Source of the DNA: Burkholderiales bacterium C2
GTDB taxonomy: Bacteria > Pseudomonadota > Gammaproteobacteria > Burkholderiales > Burkholderiaceae_C
DNA: 64,000 bases
NCBI GenBank assembly: GCA_005503085.1
Contig: SCOI01000012.1
Span: forward strand, 62,001-126,000
Direction: 5' to 3'
A program made the translations under genes and the position numbers. Of this stretch, positions 27,660 through 36,987 are shown piece after piece. The notes under the pieces were generated by a model that was given only the letters and a program-made list of their open reading frames with translations, was not told the origin of the DNA and did no database searches. Every line of letters begins with the position of its first letter. Within the stretch, counting starts at the first letter, position 1.

Positions 27660-30335
27660 TTGGCACCTTGGAAATCCTTCTCTGTGGCCGCCGCCCTGCT
27701 GGCCGCCCTGTCCCTTGGCGCCGGCCCGCAGCCGGTGCTGGCCCAGAACCCCTCGCCGCTGACCTTGGAGTCGCTGTTTCGCGACAAGCCCTACCGGGGC
27801 GAGCCGGCCCGTGAGCTGGCCTTCAGCCGCAGCGGCCGCTATCTGGCCTATCTGTGGAACCCGCATGGCGAGCCCGGCAGCGATCTTTATGTGCATGACA
27901 CGCGCAGCGGCAAGACGCTGCGCCTGACATCGCCGGCCCTGATGCAGGCCCATGACGCGCCGGAGGATCTGGAGCGTTTCGAGAAGAAGCGCCTGCAGCG
28001 CGAGCGTGAGCAGGCCGAGCGCCAGGCCCGCGAGGAGGCGCAGGCCGCCTATCTGCGCGGCGAGACGGTCGATCTGGCGCAGTGGGAGCTGGCCGAGATC
28101 GCGGCCCTGAAGCTGGAATTCGCCGAGAAGAAAAAGCGCGAGGACGCGCAGAAGGCCGCCGACAAGGCCGAGGCCGAGGCCGAGAAACGCGCTGCCGAGG
28201 CCCTGGCCGCGCGGCGTGCCGGCAAGCCGGCCAGCGCCGCTGCCTCGGCCGCCGCAGCGGCCAGTGCCGCGGCCTCGCTGCCTGAGAAGGACAAGGAGCT
28301 CTGGGAATGGCGCGACGAGCTGAGGAAGAAGCTGGCCAAGGACAAGCTCAAGCCGACCGACCTCTATCCCGGCGTCAGCCAGATCGTCTGGGCGCGCCAG
28401 CGCGATGAGCTGATCTTCCAGTACCGCGGCGGTCTGTTCCGCTGGCAGGCCGATGGCAACCGCCTCACGCCCTTGCTGGGCACGCAGCGCCAGCTGCGCA
28501 TCGTGGCCTACACGCCCGACGACCAGGGCTTTGTCTATATGGACGAGAGCCGGGTCTTGCGCGCGCGCTTCGCCGGCATGGCGGTGCAGGTGATCAACCG
28601 CGAGCTGATCCATGCTGACGAGGACGAGGCGGCGAAGAAATACCGCATCGAGTCCACCGTGCTCAGCGAGGACGGCCGCTGGATGTCGCTGCTGGCGCGC
28701 GCGCCGCTGGTGCCGCCCGCTGGCGCCAGCGGCCCGGTGCCCAAGCCCGGCCGCCAGGTCGAGATCATGAATTACGGCGAGCGCTTCGCGACGGCCAAGA
28801 AGGTCGACCGCGAGGTCTCGGACGACAAGCGCATGCAGCAGCCGCTGGCCCTGTATATCCGCCGGGTGCCGGGTCTTGACGGTGCGCCGGCCCGCCAGCC
28901 GGCGCCGGTCTTCACCCAGGCCGGCGGCGACGGCTGGTTCGAGATCAGCCCGGTGGCCTGGGCCCGCGACGGCAGCCACTACGCCTTCGCGACCTGGGAG
29001 CGCGAGAAGGAGCTGCTGCGCGTCTACCTGGGCCGGGCCGACGAAATGGCCAAGCCGGAGGTCGTGATCGAGCGGCGCGGCGATGTGCACCATGAGCTGG
29101 TCAATGTGTTCGCGCCGCGCTTCACGCCGGATGGCAAGCGGCTGATCGCGCTGCTGTCCGACAACGACTTCCGCCAGCCCTGGGCCTGGGACATCGCAGC
29201 GCGCCAGCTCAAGCCCCTGCTCAAGGGCGAGTTCGAGGCGCATCAGCTACTGGGCTTCACGCCGGACAGCCGCGCGATGTTTGTCGCGGCCAACCGCGAC
29301 GATGCGGCCGCGATGAATCTCTACAAGGTCGAGCTGGCCGACGGCGCGATGCAGGCGCTGGGCGCCGCTCCCGACTACCACCGCAATGCGGTGGTCTCGG
29401 AGGACGGCCGCTGGCTGGCCGCCAATGCCGGCCACTGGGCCCAGCGCCCCGAGCTGAAGCTGATCTCCTCAGCGCCCGGCCAGCCGGCGCGCGTGCTGAC
29501 CCAGAGCCATGACCTGGCCTGGGCCGAGGTGGACCGGCTGCGGCCCGAGCGCTTCAGCTTCAGGAACCGCCATGGCGACAATATTCCGGCCTATGTGTTC
29601 AAGCCTGCCGGCTGGCAGGCCAGCGACCGCCGCCCGGCCGTGGTCTACACCTACGGCGGCCCGCTGAACGACCGTCATTCTGTCGAGACCGACAGCTTCC
29701 AGCCGACCGGCTATCTGTTCGCGATGTATATGGCGGTGCGCCACGGCTATGTGATGGTGACGGTGGACCCGCGCGGCCATTCCAACTACGGCCGCCGCTT
29801 CGCCGGTGCCAACTGGGAGCAGCCGGGCCAGCCGCAGAGCGAGGATCTGGAGGATCTGCACCGCTACATGGCCGCGAACCTGGGCGTCGATCCGGCGCGC
29901 GTGGGCCTGAACGGCTGGAGCTTTGGCGGCTTCCAGACCCAGTACACGATGTATACGAAGCCCGATCTGTTCGCCGCCGGCATTGCCGGCGCCGGCCCGA
30001 CCGAATGGGAGAACTACAACAGCTGGTACAGCGGCCGCACCATCGGCCCGGTGGACCGCAAGAAGCCGGTGCTGCGCAAGTATTCGCTGCTGCCGCTGGC
30101 CAAGGGCCTGAAGAAGCCGCTGCTGCTGGTGCACGGCATGCTGGACCCGAACGTGCTGTACCAGGATACGGTCAATGTCTACCGCGCGCTGATGGAGGCC
30201 GGCAAGCAGCCCCTGGTCGATCTCTTCCTCGACCCCGATGGCGAGCACGCGATGGGCGGCGCGGTCAAGACCGTCGGCTGGCACCGCAAGTACGAGGCCT
30301 TCTGGCTGCAGCAGCTGGGCCGCGCCCAGCCCTGA
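27660..30335 (+). CDS. S9-family (prolyl oligopeptidase-type) periplasmic peptidase with charged insertion
   Basis: 891 aa from a TTG start with CGGGAG about 8 nt upstream; this start gives a complete signal peptide (MAPWKSFSVAAALLAALSLGAG..VLAQ). A beta-propeller region covers about 50-600 and the catalytic alpha/beta hydrolase domain about 610-885. NGWSFGGFQTQ holds the nucleophile Ser (about 755), MLDPNVL the Asp (about 830) and DGEHAMGG the His (about 862). Residues about 102-212 are an unusual Lys/Glu/Arg/Ala-rich stretch predicted to be a long helix or coiled coil, ending in an Ala/Ser run. It probably cleaves short peptides in the periplasm (dipeptidyl or acylaminoacyl type). A 16-nt GC palindrome spans its stop codon. 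Confidence 0.92.
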   Translation: MAPWKSFSVAAALLAALSLGAGPQPVLAQNPSPLTLESLFRDKPYRGEPARELAFSRSGRYLAYLWNPHGEPGSDLYVHDTRSGKTLRLTSPALMQAHDAPEDLERFEKKRLQREREQAERQAREEAQAAYLRGETVDLAQWELAEIAALKLEFAEKKKREDAQKAADKAEAEAEKRAAEALAARRAGKPASAAASAAAAASAAASLPEKDKELWEWRDELRKKLAKDKLKPTDLYPGVSQIVWARQRDELIFQYRGGLFRWQADGNRLTPLLGTQRQLRIVAYTPDDQGFVYMDESRVLRARFAGMAVQVINRELIHADEDEAAKKYRIESTVLSEDGRWMSLLARAPLVPPAGASGPVPKPGRQVEIMNYGERFATAKKVDREVSDDKRMQQPLALYIRRVPGLDGAPARQPAPVFTQAGGDGWFEISPVAWARDGSHYAFATWEREKELLRVYLGRADEMAKPEVVIERRGDVHHELVNVFAPRFTPDGKRLIALLSDNDFRQPWAWDIAARQLKPLLKGEFEAHQLLGFTPDSRAMFVAANRDDAAAMNLYKVELADGAMQALGAAPDYHRNAVVSEDGRWLAANAGHWAQRPELKLISSAPGQPARVLTQSHDLAWAEVDRLRPERFSFRNRHGDNIPAYVFKPAGWQASDRRPAVVYTYGGPLNDRHSVETDSFQPTGYLFAMYMAVRHGYVMVTVDPRGHSNYGRRFAGANWEQPGQPQSEDLEDLHRYMAANLGVDPARVGLNGWSFGGFQTQYTMYTKPDLFAAGIAGAGPTEWENYNSWYSGRTIGPVDRKKPVLRKYSLLPLAKGLKKPLLLVHGMLDPNVLYQDTVNVYRALMEAGKQPLVDLFLDPDGEHAMGGAVKTVGWHRKYEAFWLQQLGRAQP

Positions 30336-30342
30336 GCAGGGC

Positions 30343-30981
30343 TCAGGAGGCCTGTCGCGAGGCCAGCAGGTGCAGGATGTTGTCCGGCACCGCGCGGCTC
30401 AGCGCGTCGCGCTGCAGCGGGTCGGCCAGGCGGGCGGCGTCGAGCTCGCTGAGCTGCGACTCCTCGCTGCCCAGCAGCGTGATGGGCTCCAGCAGCGCGG
30501 CGGTTTCGGCGTTCTCGAACAGCGGCTTCCAGGCGCCAGGCGCCAGGTCCACCGCGCTGAGAAAGCCCAGCGACCAGTCGCCGGCATCGGTCAGATCCTG
30601 CTCATCCACTTCGGCGATGCTGAAGATCGGCTCCCAGGCCTCGGGCCGGGTGGCGGCCAGCTCCCATTGATGGGCGATGGCGCGCAGATGGCGCAGCACC
30701 AGCAGCATCACGCGCTTCTTCTGCTTGCCGCTGACGAAGGGCCAGGTGTCGGGCTGGCCTTCCTCGCCGTCGCCGCCCCAGACCAGGGGCAACCAGTCCG
30801 AGCCGGGCAGCTCGGCCAACGGCTGCGGGCTCAGGAGCAGGCCGGACAGATAGCCGTCCAGCGCCTCGATATTCATCGCGCCGTCGCTGGGCAGCCGGGC
30901 CAGCATGTCATCCAGCGTCGACAACTCCTCGTCGGAGAGCGGGAGGTTGTCGGACTGGGGGTTGTATTGGGGGTATTCCAT
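30343..30981 (-). CDS. YecA/UPF0149 family protein
   Basis: 212 aa. LSDEELSTLDDMLARLP near the N-terminus, then MNIEALDGYLSGLLLSPQP, LPLVWGG and DWSLGFLSAVDL are the marks of the UPF0149 family, an all-helical domain of unknown function. No C-terminal SEC-C zinc motif is present, in contrast to E. coli YecA. It ends 7 bp from the convergent S9 peptidase stop. A small protein gene lies just upstream on the same strand. Confidence 0.85.
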   Translation of the reverse strand: MEYPQYNPQSDNLPLSDEELSTLDDMLARLPSDGAMNIEALDGYLSGLLLSPQPLAELPGSDWLPLVWGGDGEEGQPDTWPFVSGKQKKRVMLLVLRHLRAIAHQWELAATRPEAWEPIFSIAEVDEQDLTDAGDWSLGFLSAVDLAPGAWKPLFENAETAALLEPITLLGSEESQLSELDAARLADPLQRDALSRAVPDNILHLLASRQAS

Positions 30982-31004
30982 CGCGCGATTGTCGCCGGTC
31001 CGGT

Positions 31005-31232
31005 TCAGAACCGGCTCTTGGCCTTCTTACCGTCGAATTCGGCCAGCTGGGCCTTCAGCAAGGCCATCAGCACCCGGGCATTGGCCTCGGTCATGCTGAT
31101 CAGGGTGCTGGGCTCTATCCCCTCGACCGGGGTCTTGGGCGTGACCAGGGCATCGACCTTGAACACCATCAGGCCGTTGATGGTGTTGGAGGCGGCTTTG
31201 AACTTCTGGATCTCGACATTGTGGATTTTCAT
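31005..31232 (-). CDS. Small conserved hypothetical protein
   Basis: 75 aa from ATG 31232; an in-frame ATG 8 codons upstream is less likely. The sequence has an alternating amphipathic start (KIHNVEIQKFKAASNTING), a VDALVTPKTPVEG loop and an acidic-to-basic helical C-terminus (LMALLKAQLAEFDGKKAKSRF). It is compact, without signal peptide or cysteines. I recognise no family. It precedes the UPF0149 gene by 23 bp on the same strand, so the two are probably cotranscribed. Confidence 0.65.
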   Translation of the reverse strand: MKIHNVEIQKFKAASNTINGLMVFKVDALVTPKTPVEGIEPSTLISMTEANARVLMALLKAQLAEFDGKKAKSRF

Positions 31233-31307
31233 GCGGCCATCCTCGTGAATCTGCAAAAACGCGGACCGGTATTAGACCTCAGCGCTTGCCGCTACATTCC
31301 AACAGCT

Positions 31308-32225
31308 ATGCGAACCGATAACAACAGCCTGCGCCCCCCGCTTCAGCAAATACAGGCGGACCGCCTGGGCCGGCCGCTGTCCGGCTGGCGCCTGAAGGTC
31401 TACACCATCATCTTCGAGGCCGACACGCGCGCCGGCCGGGCCTTCGACATGGTGCTGATCGCGCTGGTGCTGGCCAGCATCGCGGTGGTGATGCTGGAGA
31501 GCGTCGCCCCGATCAAGGCGCGCTGGGGCGGGTTGTTCCGTGTGCTGGAGTTCGTCTTCACCGCGCTGTTCACGATCGAGTATCTGCTGCGCCTGGCCTG
31601 CGTGCGCCATCCCTGGCGCTATGCGCGCAGCTTCTACGGCATCGTCGATCTGCTGGCCGTGCTGCCTACCTATCTGGCGCTGTTTGCGCCGGAGCTGTAC
31701 TTCCTGGTCGATGTGCGGGTACTGCGCCTGCTGCGGGTGTTCCGCATCTTCAAGCTGGGCGCCTATGTGGCCGAGTACGCGATGCTGGCCCATGCGCTGC
31801 GCGCCAGTGCGCGCAAGATCCTGGTGTTCCTGTCGGTGGTGTTGATGGTGGTGCTGATTCTGGGCACGGTGATGTATGTGGTCGAGGGCCCGGGCAACGG
31901 CTTCACCAGCATTCCGACCAGCCTCTACTGGGCCATCTCCACCATCACGACGGTGGGCTTCGGCGACATCACGCCCAAGACCGATCTGGGTCGCGCGATC
32001 GCCTCGCTGATGATGCTGCTGGGCTGGGGCGTGCTGGCCGTGCCGACCGGCATCGTCACCGCCGAGATGACGGCCCAGCGCCACGGCCGGCCGACGACGA
32101 CGCGCAGCTGCCATGACTGCCTCAGCGAGGGCCATCTGCCCGAGGCGCGCTTTTGCCGCGACTGCGGCGCCGAGCTGCCGCCCTACCAGCGCGATGTGCC
32201 GGGCGGCAGCGAACTCAAGACTTGA
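31308..32225 (+). CDS. Voltage-gated potassium-type ion channel with C-terminal zinc ribbon
   Basis: 305 aa with six membrane segments. S4 carries regularly spaced Arg ([16 protein letters not shown], about 135-150). The pore helix is followed by the selectivity filter TTVGFGD (about 214-220), a K+-selective signature. After S6 a soluble tail has two CxxC knuckles, CHDC (about 268) and CRDCG (about 283), spaced like a rubredoxin-type zinc ribbon. It therefore looks like a Kv channel whose gate could respond to zinc or redox. It ends 11 bp inside the convergent DUF808 gene. No partner subunit is seen. Confidence 0.92.
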   Translation: MRTDNNSLRPPLQQIQADRLGRPLSGWRLKVYTIIFEADTRAGRAFDMVLIALVLASIAVVMLESVAPIKARWGGLFRVLEFVFTALFTIEYLLRLACVRHPWRYARSFYGIVDLLAVLPTYLALFAPELYFLVDVRVLRLLRVFRIFKLGAYVAEYAMLAHALRASARKILVFLSVVLMVVLILGTVMYVVEGPGNGFTSIPTSLYWAISTITTVGFGDITPKTDLGRAIASLMMLLGWGVLAVPTGIVTAEMTAQRHGRPTTTRSCHDCLSEGHLPEARFCRDCGAELPPYQRDVPGGSELKT

Positions 32226-33132
32226 CCCCGCGCCAGATCTTCTGAACGCCGCTGACCAGGCCCAGCGCGAGCAGGCCGGCCACGATGCCGACCACGGCAT
32301 CGGCCAGCAGACCCAGCAGGCCCTGGACGAAACCATTGCCGCTGATGCCCTGCACCGCATGATGGATCAGCTCATGGGCGCCCGGGATGCCATGGGTCAG
32401 GATGCCGCCGCCGACCAGGAACATCGCCGCCGTGCCGGCCACCGACAAGGCCTTCATCAGCCAGGGCGCGGCCGCCAGGATCAGCGCGCCCAGGCGCTGC
32501 TGCAAGGTACCGGCCTGACGGCTCAGATAGAGCCCGGCGTCATCGAGCTTGACGATGCCGGCCACCAGGCCGTAGACGCCCACCGTCATCAGCACGGCGA
32601 TGGTGCTGAGCACCAGCACCCGGGTCGTGAAGTCGCTGGCCGCGACCGTGCCCAGCGTGATCGCGATGATCTCGGCCGACAGGATGAAGTCGGTGCGCAC
32701 GGCCCCCTTGATCTTGTCGCGTTCCAGCGCTACCAGATCGATGGTCGGGTTCTTGACGGCCTCGCTGAGCGCCTGCTCGTGAGCGGCATCCTCGGCGCTG
32801 TGCAGGAATTTATGGGCCAGTTTCTCGACCCCCTCGAAGCACAGAAAGGCGCCGCCCAGCATCAGCAGCGGTGTCACGGCCCAGGGCGCCCAGGCGCTGA
32901 TGGCCAGCGCCGCCGGCACCAGGATCAGCTTGTTGATGAAGCTGCCCTTGGCGACGGCCCAGACCACCGGCAACTCGCGCTCGGCGGCAACACCTGTCAC
33001 CTGCTGGGCATTCAGCGCCAGATCGTCGCCCAGCACGCCGCTGGTCTTCTTGGCAGCGAGCTTGCTGAGCACGGCCACATCGTCGAGCACCGTGGTGATG
33101 TCATCGAGCAGGGCAAGCAGACTGGAGGCCAT
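32215..33132 (-). CDS. DUF808 (YedI-type) inner-membrane protein
   Basis: 305 aa. The N-terminus [21 protein letters not shown] and the following [18 protein letters not shown] are diagnostic of DUF808, as is [17 protein letters not shown]. About six hydrophobic segments follow, one within [20 protein letters not shown]. coli YedI is the reference and has no established function. The gene stands alone. Confidence 0.9.
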   Translation of the reverse strand: MASSLLALLDDITTVLDDVAVLSKLAAKKTSGVLGDDLALNAQQVTGVAAERELPVVWAVAKGSFINKLILVPAALAISAWAPWAVTPLLMLGGAFLCFEGVEKLAHKFLHSAEDAAHEQALSEAVKNPTIDLVALERDKIKGAVRTDFILSAEIIAITLGTVAASDFTTRVLVLSTIAVLMTVGVYGLVAGIVKLDDAGLYLSRQAGTLQQRLGALILAAAPWLMKALSVAGTAAMFLVGGGILTHGIPGAHELIHHAVQGISGNGFVQGLLGLLADAVVGIVAGLLALGLVSGVQKIWRGVKS

Positions 33133-33213
33133 AAGTGGGTTCGGTCGTGGTGGTCAGGCCGAGTTTGTACCTCAAACAACGGACGCGCCGGCCGGCGGCG
33201 GGCCTGGCCGGCG

Positions 33214-33234
33214 GGGTCAGGCCTTGCCTTTTGG
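33214..33234. repeat. Possible REP-like motif upstream of the transposase-like gene
   Basis: GGGGTCAGGCCTTGCCTTTTG ends 23 nt before the ATG. From memory, similar GGGGTCAG..TTGC..TTTTG stretches precede related REP-type transposase genes in betaproteobacteria and belong to their palindromic repeats. Only this copy was seen in the window, so the assignment is tentative. Confidence 0.35.
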
Positions 33235-33257
33235 GGTTCGATGGCCTAAGTTGCTTC

Positions 33258-34127
33258 ATGGCCAGACCCCCACGCATCGAATTCGCCGGCGCCGTCTACC
33301 TGCTGAGCTCGCATGGCGAGCAGGGCGCGGCGATCTTTCGCGACGACGCCGACCGCGCCACCTTGCTGGCGGTGATGGCCCAGGCGGCCCAGCGCTTCGA
33401 CGCCCAGGTGCTGGCCTACAGCTTCGCGGGCGATGCCTACCAGCTGCTGATCTACACCCGCCAGGCCAATCTCTCGCGCCTGATGCGTCATCTCAACGGC
33501 GTCTACACGCAGAGCTTCAACCGCCGCCACGGCGGCACCGGCCCCTTGTTCCAGGGCCGCTTCAAGGCGGTGCTGGTGGACCGGGAGCGGCTGCTGCTCG
33601 ATGCCTGCCGCTATGTCGATCTGAGCGCCGAGCGCCAGGGGCTGGTGCGGCGCGGGGCCGACTGGCCCTGGCACAGCCTGGGCGCGCACCTGGGCCAGCA
33701 GCCGGCGCCGGACTGGCTCGATGTGCAAGGCCTGTTCAGCCATGTGCTGGGCCGCGAGGCCCGGGGTGCGGCCGACCGCAAGCGGGCCGCCGAGCGCTAC
33801 GCCAAGCTGCTGGCGGCCGAGCCCGGGCTGGACATCTGGGTCCATCTGCGCCACCAGATCTTTCTGGGCGACGAGGCCTTTGCCCAGCGCATGCTGGCCC
33901 GGGCCGGCGCGGGTGCCGGCCGGGTAGCCAGGTCGGCGCGCAGGGCTGCGGCGCCCAAGGCCTTTGCCCAGTGGCGGCGTGACAGCGCCTCGCGCGAGCA
34001 GGCCCTGTACCGCGCCCATACCGAGGGTGGTCTGTCGATGACGGTGCTGGCCGGCGAACTGGGCCTGTCGGTCTCGCGCATCAGCCGGCTGATCGCCGGC
34101 CACGAGCGCAGCCTCGGTGCATCGTGA
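33258..34127 (+). CDS. REP-associated tyrosine transposase-like protein lacking the HUH histidines
   Basis: 289 aa. The whole length aligns with the RAYT/Y1 transposase group: [14 protein letters not shown] start, [44 protein letters not shown] and CRYVDL. Active members carry a His-x-His pair in a segment like GNHYHFVL. Here it reads GDAYQLLI (about 58-65), so both metal-binding His are gone, and the early HVTSRG-type segment is LLSSHG. The candidate catalytic Tyr in CRYVDL (about 119) stays. A C-terminal HTH ([21 protein letters not shown]) is intact. The open frame with lost catalysis suggests a DNA-binding protein derived from a transposase. Confidence 0.8.
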   Translation: MARPPRIEFAGAVYLLSSHGEQGAAIFRDDADRATLLAVMAQAAQRFDAQVLAYSFAGDAYQLLIYTRQANLSRLMRHLNGVYTQSFNRRHGGTGPLFQGRFKAVLVDRERLLLDACRYVDLSAERQGLVRRGADWPWHSLGAHLGQQPAPDWLDVQGLFSHVLGREARGAADRKRAAERYAKLLAAEPGLDIWVHLRHQIFLGDEAFAQRMLARAGAGAGRVARSARRAAAPKAFAQWRRDSASREQALYRAHTEGGLSMTVLAGELGLSVSRISRLIAGHERSLGAS

Positions 34128-34143
34128 GCCTGTCTTGAGCGCC

Positions 34144-35007
34144 ATGCGCTACTGCGCCTGGGTGCTGACCCTGCTGGCTCTGCTGGCATTTGGGGCCTGC
34201 GCCGCGCAGGCCGCGCCCTACGAAGGCCCGCTGTTCGACGCCCATCTGCACTACAACGACGAGGCCCAGGGGCCGCATCCGCTGCCCGATGTGCTGGGCC
34301 GGATGCAGCGCAGCGGCGTGCGCGCCATCGTCGCGAACAGCCGGCCCAACGCCGGCACGCTGAGCCTGGCCGGGGCTGGCGAGGCGACGCGCGCGGCCGG
34401 CCTGCGGGTCGTGCCCTTTGTGCGCCTGTACCGCAACCGCGCCGACTACAGCGGCTGGTTCGCCGACCCGACGATCTACCAGATGGTGCTGGACGAGCTC
34501 AAGCGCGGCACGCCGGCCGGCCCCTATCGCGGCCTGGGCGAGTTCCATCTCTACGACAGCGCCAATGCCGATGGCCCGGTGGCGCGCCAGCTGATGCAGC
34601 TGGCGGCCGAGCGGGGGCTGGTGGTGCTGGCCCATGTCGACGATGCTGCGATAGCCAAGCTGATGGCCCACGCACCGAAGGCGCGGCTGATCTGGGCCCA
34701 TACCGGCATCGGCGGCGTGCCGATCACGCGGGTGCGCGAGCTGCTGACGCGTTACCCGAGCCTGCTGGGCGAGCTGTCCTACCGCCCCGGCCTGACCGAG
34801 AACGGCCGCCTCAGCGCGGACTGGCAGGCCCTGCTGAGCGAGCAGCCCGAGCGCTTCCTGATCGGCTCGGACACCTGGGTCAACCAGCGCTGGCAGTATT
34901 ACGAGGCGCTGATGAGCGAGGCCCGCCAATGGCTGGGCGAGCTGCCGATTGAGGCCGCGCGCAAGATCGCCTGGGGCAATGGCGCAGCCTTGTTCGGCCT
35001 CGATTAG
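34144..35007 (+). CDS. Secreted amidohydrolase-family protein
   Basis: 287 aa from ATG 34144. The N-terminus [23 protein letters not shown] is an export signal: FGAC could be a weak lipobox, otherwise cleavage follows AQA. The mature part is a TIM-barrel metal hydrolase of amidohydrolase-2 type: FDAHLHYND (HxH on strand 1), [25 protein letters not shown] and the final LIGSDTWVN with the catalytic Asp. A periplasmic location is uncommon for this superfamily. It starts 16 bp after the transposase-like gene. Its stop lies in a tandem 10-bp duplication. Confidence 0.85.
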   Translation: MRYCAWVLTLLALLAFGACAAQAAPYEGPLFDAHLHYNDEAQGPHPLPDVLGRMQRSGVRAIVANSRPNAGTLSLAGAGEATRAAGLRVVPFVRLYRNRADYSGWFADPTIYQMVLDELKRGTPAGPYRGLGEFHLYDSANADGPVARQLMQLAAERGLVVLAHVDDAAIAKLMAHAPKARLIWAHTGIGGVPITRVRELLTRYPSLLGELSYRPGLTENGRLSADWQALLSEQPERFLIGSDTWVNQRWQYYEALMSEARQWLGELPIEAARKIAWGNGAALFGLD

Positions 35008-35017
35008 CCTCGATTAG
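34998..35017. repeat. Tandem 10-bp duplication over the amidohydrolase stop codon
   Basis: CCTCGATTAG occurs twice without a gap. The first copy holds the last codons and TAG of the amidohydrolase gene; the second provides the stop of the convergent LysR gene on the other strand. Confidence 0.8.
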
Positions 35018-35901
35018 CCCGCTTGCGCCAGCAGCCATTGGCGCAGGCTGCGCAGCGTCCGCTGCGTCTGGCTGGCGCGGCGGGTGCACAGCATATAGCC
35101 GCGGCTAATCTGCACCGGCTGATCAAACGGGATGACGATGCGGCCGGCGGCCAGCTCGTCGGCGATCAGGCAGCGCTGCACCACGGCCACACCCAGGCCG
35201 GAGACGACGGCCTGCACCAGCATCGCCACCTGCTCGAAATCGGCGCTGGGCTTGAGCTGCGCGTCGTGCACGCCGACGGCCTCCAGCCATTGCCGCCAGT
35301 TGTCCGGATAGTTGCTGTGATAGAGCAGGGGGCGGCTCAGCAGATCGGCCGGCTCGCGCAGCGCCTGGCGGCCGCGCAGCTCCTGCGGGCGGCAGATCGG
35401 CACGATGTCGCGGCCGACGATGTAGTCGGCCGTGATGCTGGCTGGCCACAGGTCCTCGCCGGGGCGCAGCCAGGCGTCGACCTCGGGGTCGCCGAAGTCC
35501 TCGTCGCGCCGGTAGGGCGCCAGGCTCAAGGCGATCTGTGGATGCAGGGCCTGCCAGTCGGGCAGGCGCGGGATCAGCCATTTGGTCGCCAGCGTGGGGG
35601 CCACCGAGATGCGCAGCCGCGTCGGCCCCTCGGCCGTGCGCTGCGCCACCGCCGCCGACTCCAGCGTCTGCAGTGCCGGCTCGATCAGCTCCAGATAGCT
35701 GCGGCCCACCGGCGTCAGCTCATTGCCGCGCGGCTGACGCAGCAGCAGGCTTTGGCCCAGATGCTCTTCAAGCCGGGCGACGGCGCGGCTGACTGCCCCC
35801 TGGGTCACGCACAGCAGCTCGGCCGCCTTCGAGAAACTGCCCAGCCGGGCGGTCGCGGCAAAGGCATGCAGCTCATGCAAAGAGGGGGATCGGATGCGCA
35901 T
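35014..35901 (-). CDS. LysR-family transcriptional regulator
   Basis: 295 aa. The N-terminal winged helix includes LHAFAATARLGSFSKAAELLCVTQGAVSRAVARLE. The effector domain starts near LRISVAPTLATKWLIPRLPDWQ, which resembles the GcvA/AmpR branch. It is divergent from, and 112 bp away from, a Bug binding protein gene followed by N-formylglutamate amidohydrolase, so it probably controls these two in response to their substrate. Confidence 0.93.
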   Translation of the reverse strand: MRIRSPSLHELHAFAATARLGSFSKAAELLCVTQGAVSRAVARLEEHLGQSLLLRQPRGNELTPVGRSYLELIEPALQTLESAAVAQRTAEGPTRLRISVAPTLATKWLIPRLPDWQALHPQIALSLAPYRRDEDFGDPEVDAWLRPGEDLWPASITADYIVGRDIVPICRPQELRGRQALREPADLLSRPLLYHSNYPDNWRQWLEAVGVHDAQLKPSADFEQVAMLVQAVVSGLGVAVVQRCLIADELAAGRIVIPFDQPVQISRGYMLCTRRASQTQRTLRSLRQWLLAQAG

Positions 35902-36013
35902 GGGCCGATTTTGCTATGAGTGCGGCGCATGGCTGCGTGAGAACTTGTCGACTCATGCGCCGAGCGCAGGTCACAGAATCGCGCCATCCTGTTCAACACC
36001 TGAGCCCCTCGCC

Positions 36014-36982
36014 ATGCGCCTTCACCGCCGTCCTCTGCTGACCGCCGCCTTGCTGCTTGCCTTGCCGCTATCGGCCCTGGCCGAGTATCCGGACAAGCCG
36101 GTCAAGCTGATCGTGCCCTTCGCGGCGGGCGGCTCCACCGATATGGTGGCGCGCCTGCTGGCCGAGAAGATGGGGCCTTTCCTGGGCAAGACCGTGGTGG
36201 TCGAGAACCGCGGCGGCGGCGGCGGCACCCTGGGCACCGATGCGGTGGCCAAGGCCGCGCCGGACGGCTACACCATCGGCATGGCGACGCAAAGCACCCA
36301 TGGCGCCAACCCGGCCGTCTACACCAAGCTGCCCTATGACGCGGTGAAGGACTTCGCGCCGATCAGCAATGTGCTGGCCGTGCCCAGCGTCTTCGTCGTC
36401 CACCCCAGCGTGCCGGCCAAGACCATGAAGGAATTCATTGCGCTGGCCAAGGCCGCGCCGGGCAAGTACAGCTTCGCCTCGCCGGGCAATGGCTCGCTGG
36501 GCCATGTGAACATCGAGCAGTTCATGGACCTGGCCGGCATCGAGTTGCTGCACATCCCCTACAAGGGCGCGGGCCAGGCCTCGACCGATGCGCTGGCCGG
36601 TGTCGTCAATGCGATGACCGACAACCTGCCCTCGACCCTGCCCCATATCAAGGCCGGCAGGCTGCGCGCACTGGCCGTGCTGGCGCCGCAGCGGGCGGCC
36701 GTGCTGCCCGAGGTGCCGACCTACAAGGAGCTGGGCTTTGCCGAGATGGCCGAGGGCGGCTGGTTCGGCCTGGTGGCACCGGCCGGCACGCCGCCGGCGG
36801 TGCTGAAGAGGCTGCACGAGGCGGCCCACAAGGCGATGCAGACGCCGGAGTTCAAGGAGAAGGCCGCGTCGATCTCCGGCATCGCGATGGCCAACAGCCC
36901 CGAGCAGTTCGCCCTGCAGATCCGCGCCGCGCTGGACAAATATCAGCGTATCGTCACCAAGGCCAAGATCCGCCTGGACTGA
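36014..36982 (+). CDS. Bug-family periplasmic binding protein
   Basis: 322 aa from ATG 36014. The signal peptide MRLHRRPLLTAALLLALPLSALA precedes EYPDKPVKLIVPFAAGGSTDMVAR, then VENRGGGGGTLGTDAVAKA and YKGAGQASTDALAGVV, the standard Bug blocks. It delivers small carboxylates or acyl-amino acids from the periplasm. No TctAB permease is adjacent. Only 5 bp separate it from the N-formylglutamate amidohydrolase gene, so an N-acylated amino acid or dicarboxylate ligand is a reasonable guess. Confidence 0.88.
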   Translation: MRLHRRPLLTAALLLALPLSALAEYPDKPVKLIVPFAAGGSTDMVARLLAEKMGPFLGKTVVVENRGGGGGTLGTDAVAKAAPDGYTIGMATQSTHGANPAVYTKLPYDAVKDFAPISNVLAVPSVFVVHPSVPAKTMKEFIALAKAAPGKYSFASPGNGSLGHVNIEQFMDLAGIELLHIPYKGAGQASTDALAGVVNAMTDNLPSTLPHIKAGRLRALAVLAPQRAAVLPEVPTYKELGFAEMAEGGWFGLVAPAGTPPAVLKRLHEAAHKAMQTPEFKEKAASISGIAMANSPEQFALQIRAALDKYQRIVTKAKIRLD

Positions 36983-36987
36983 CCACG

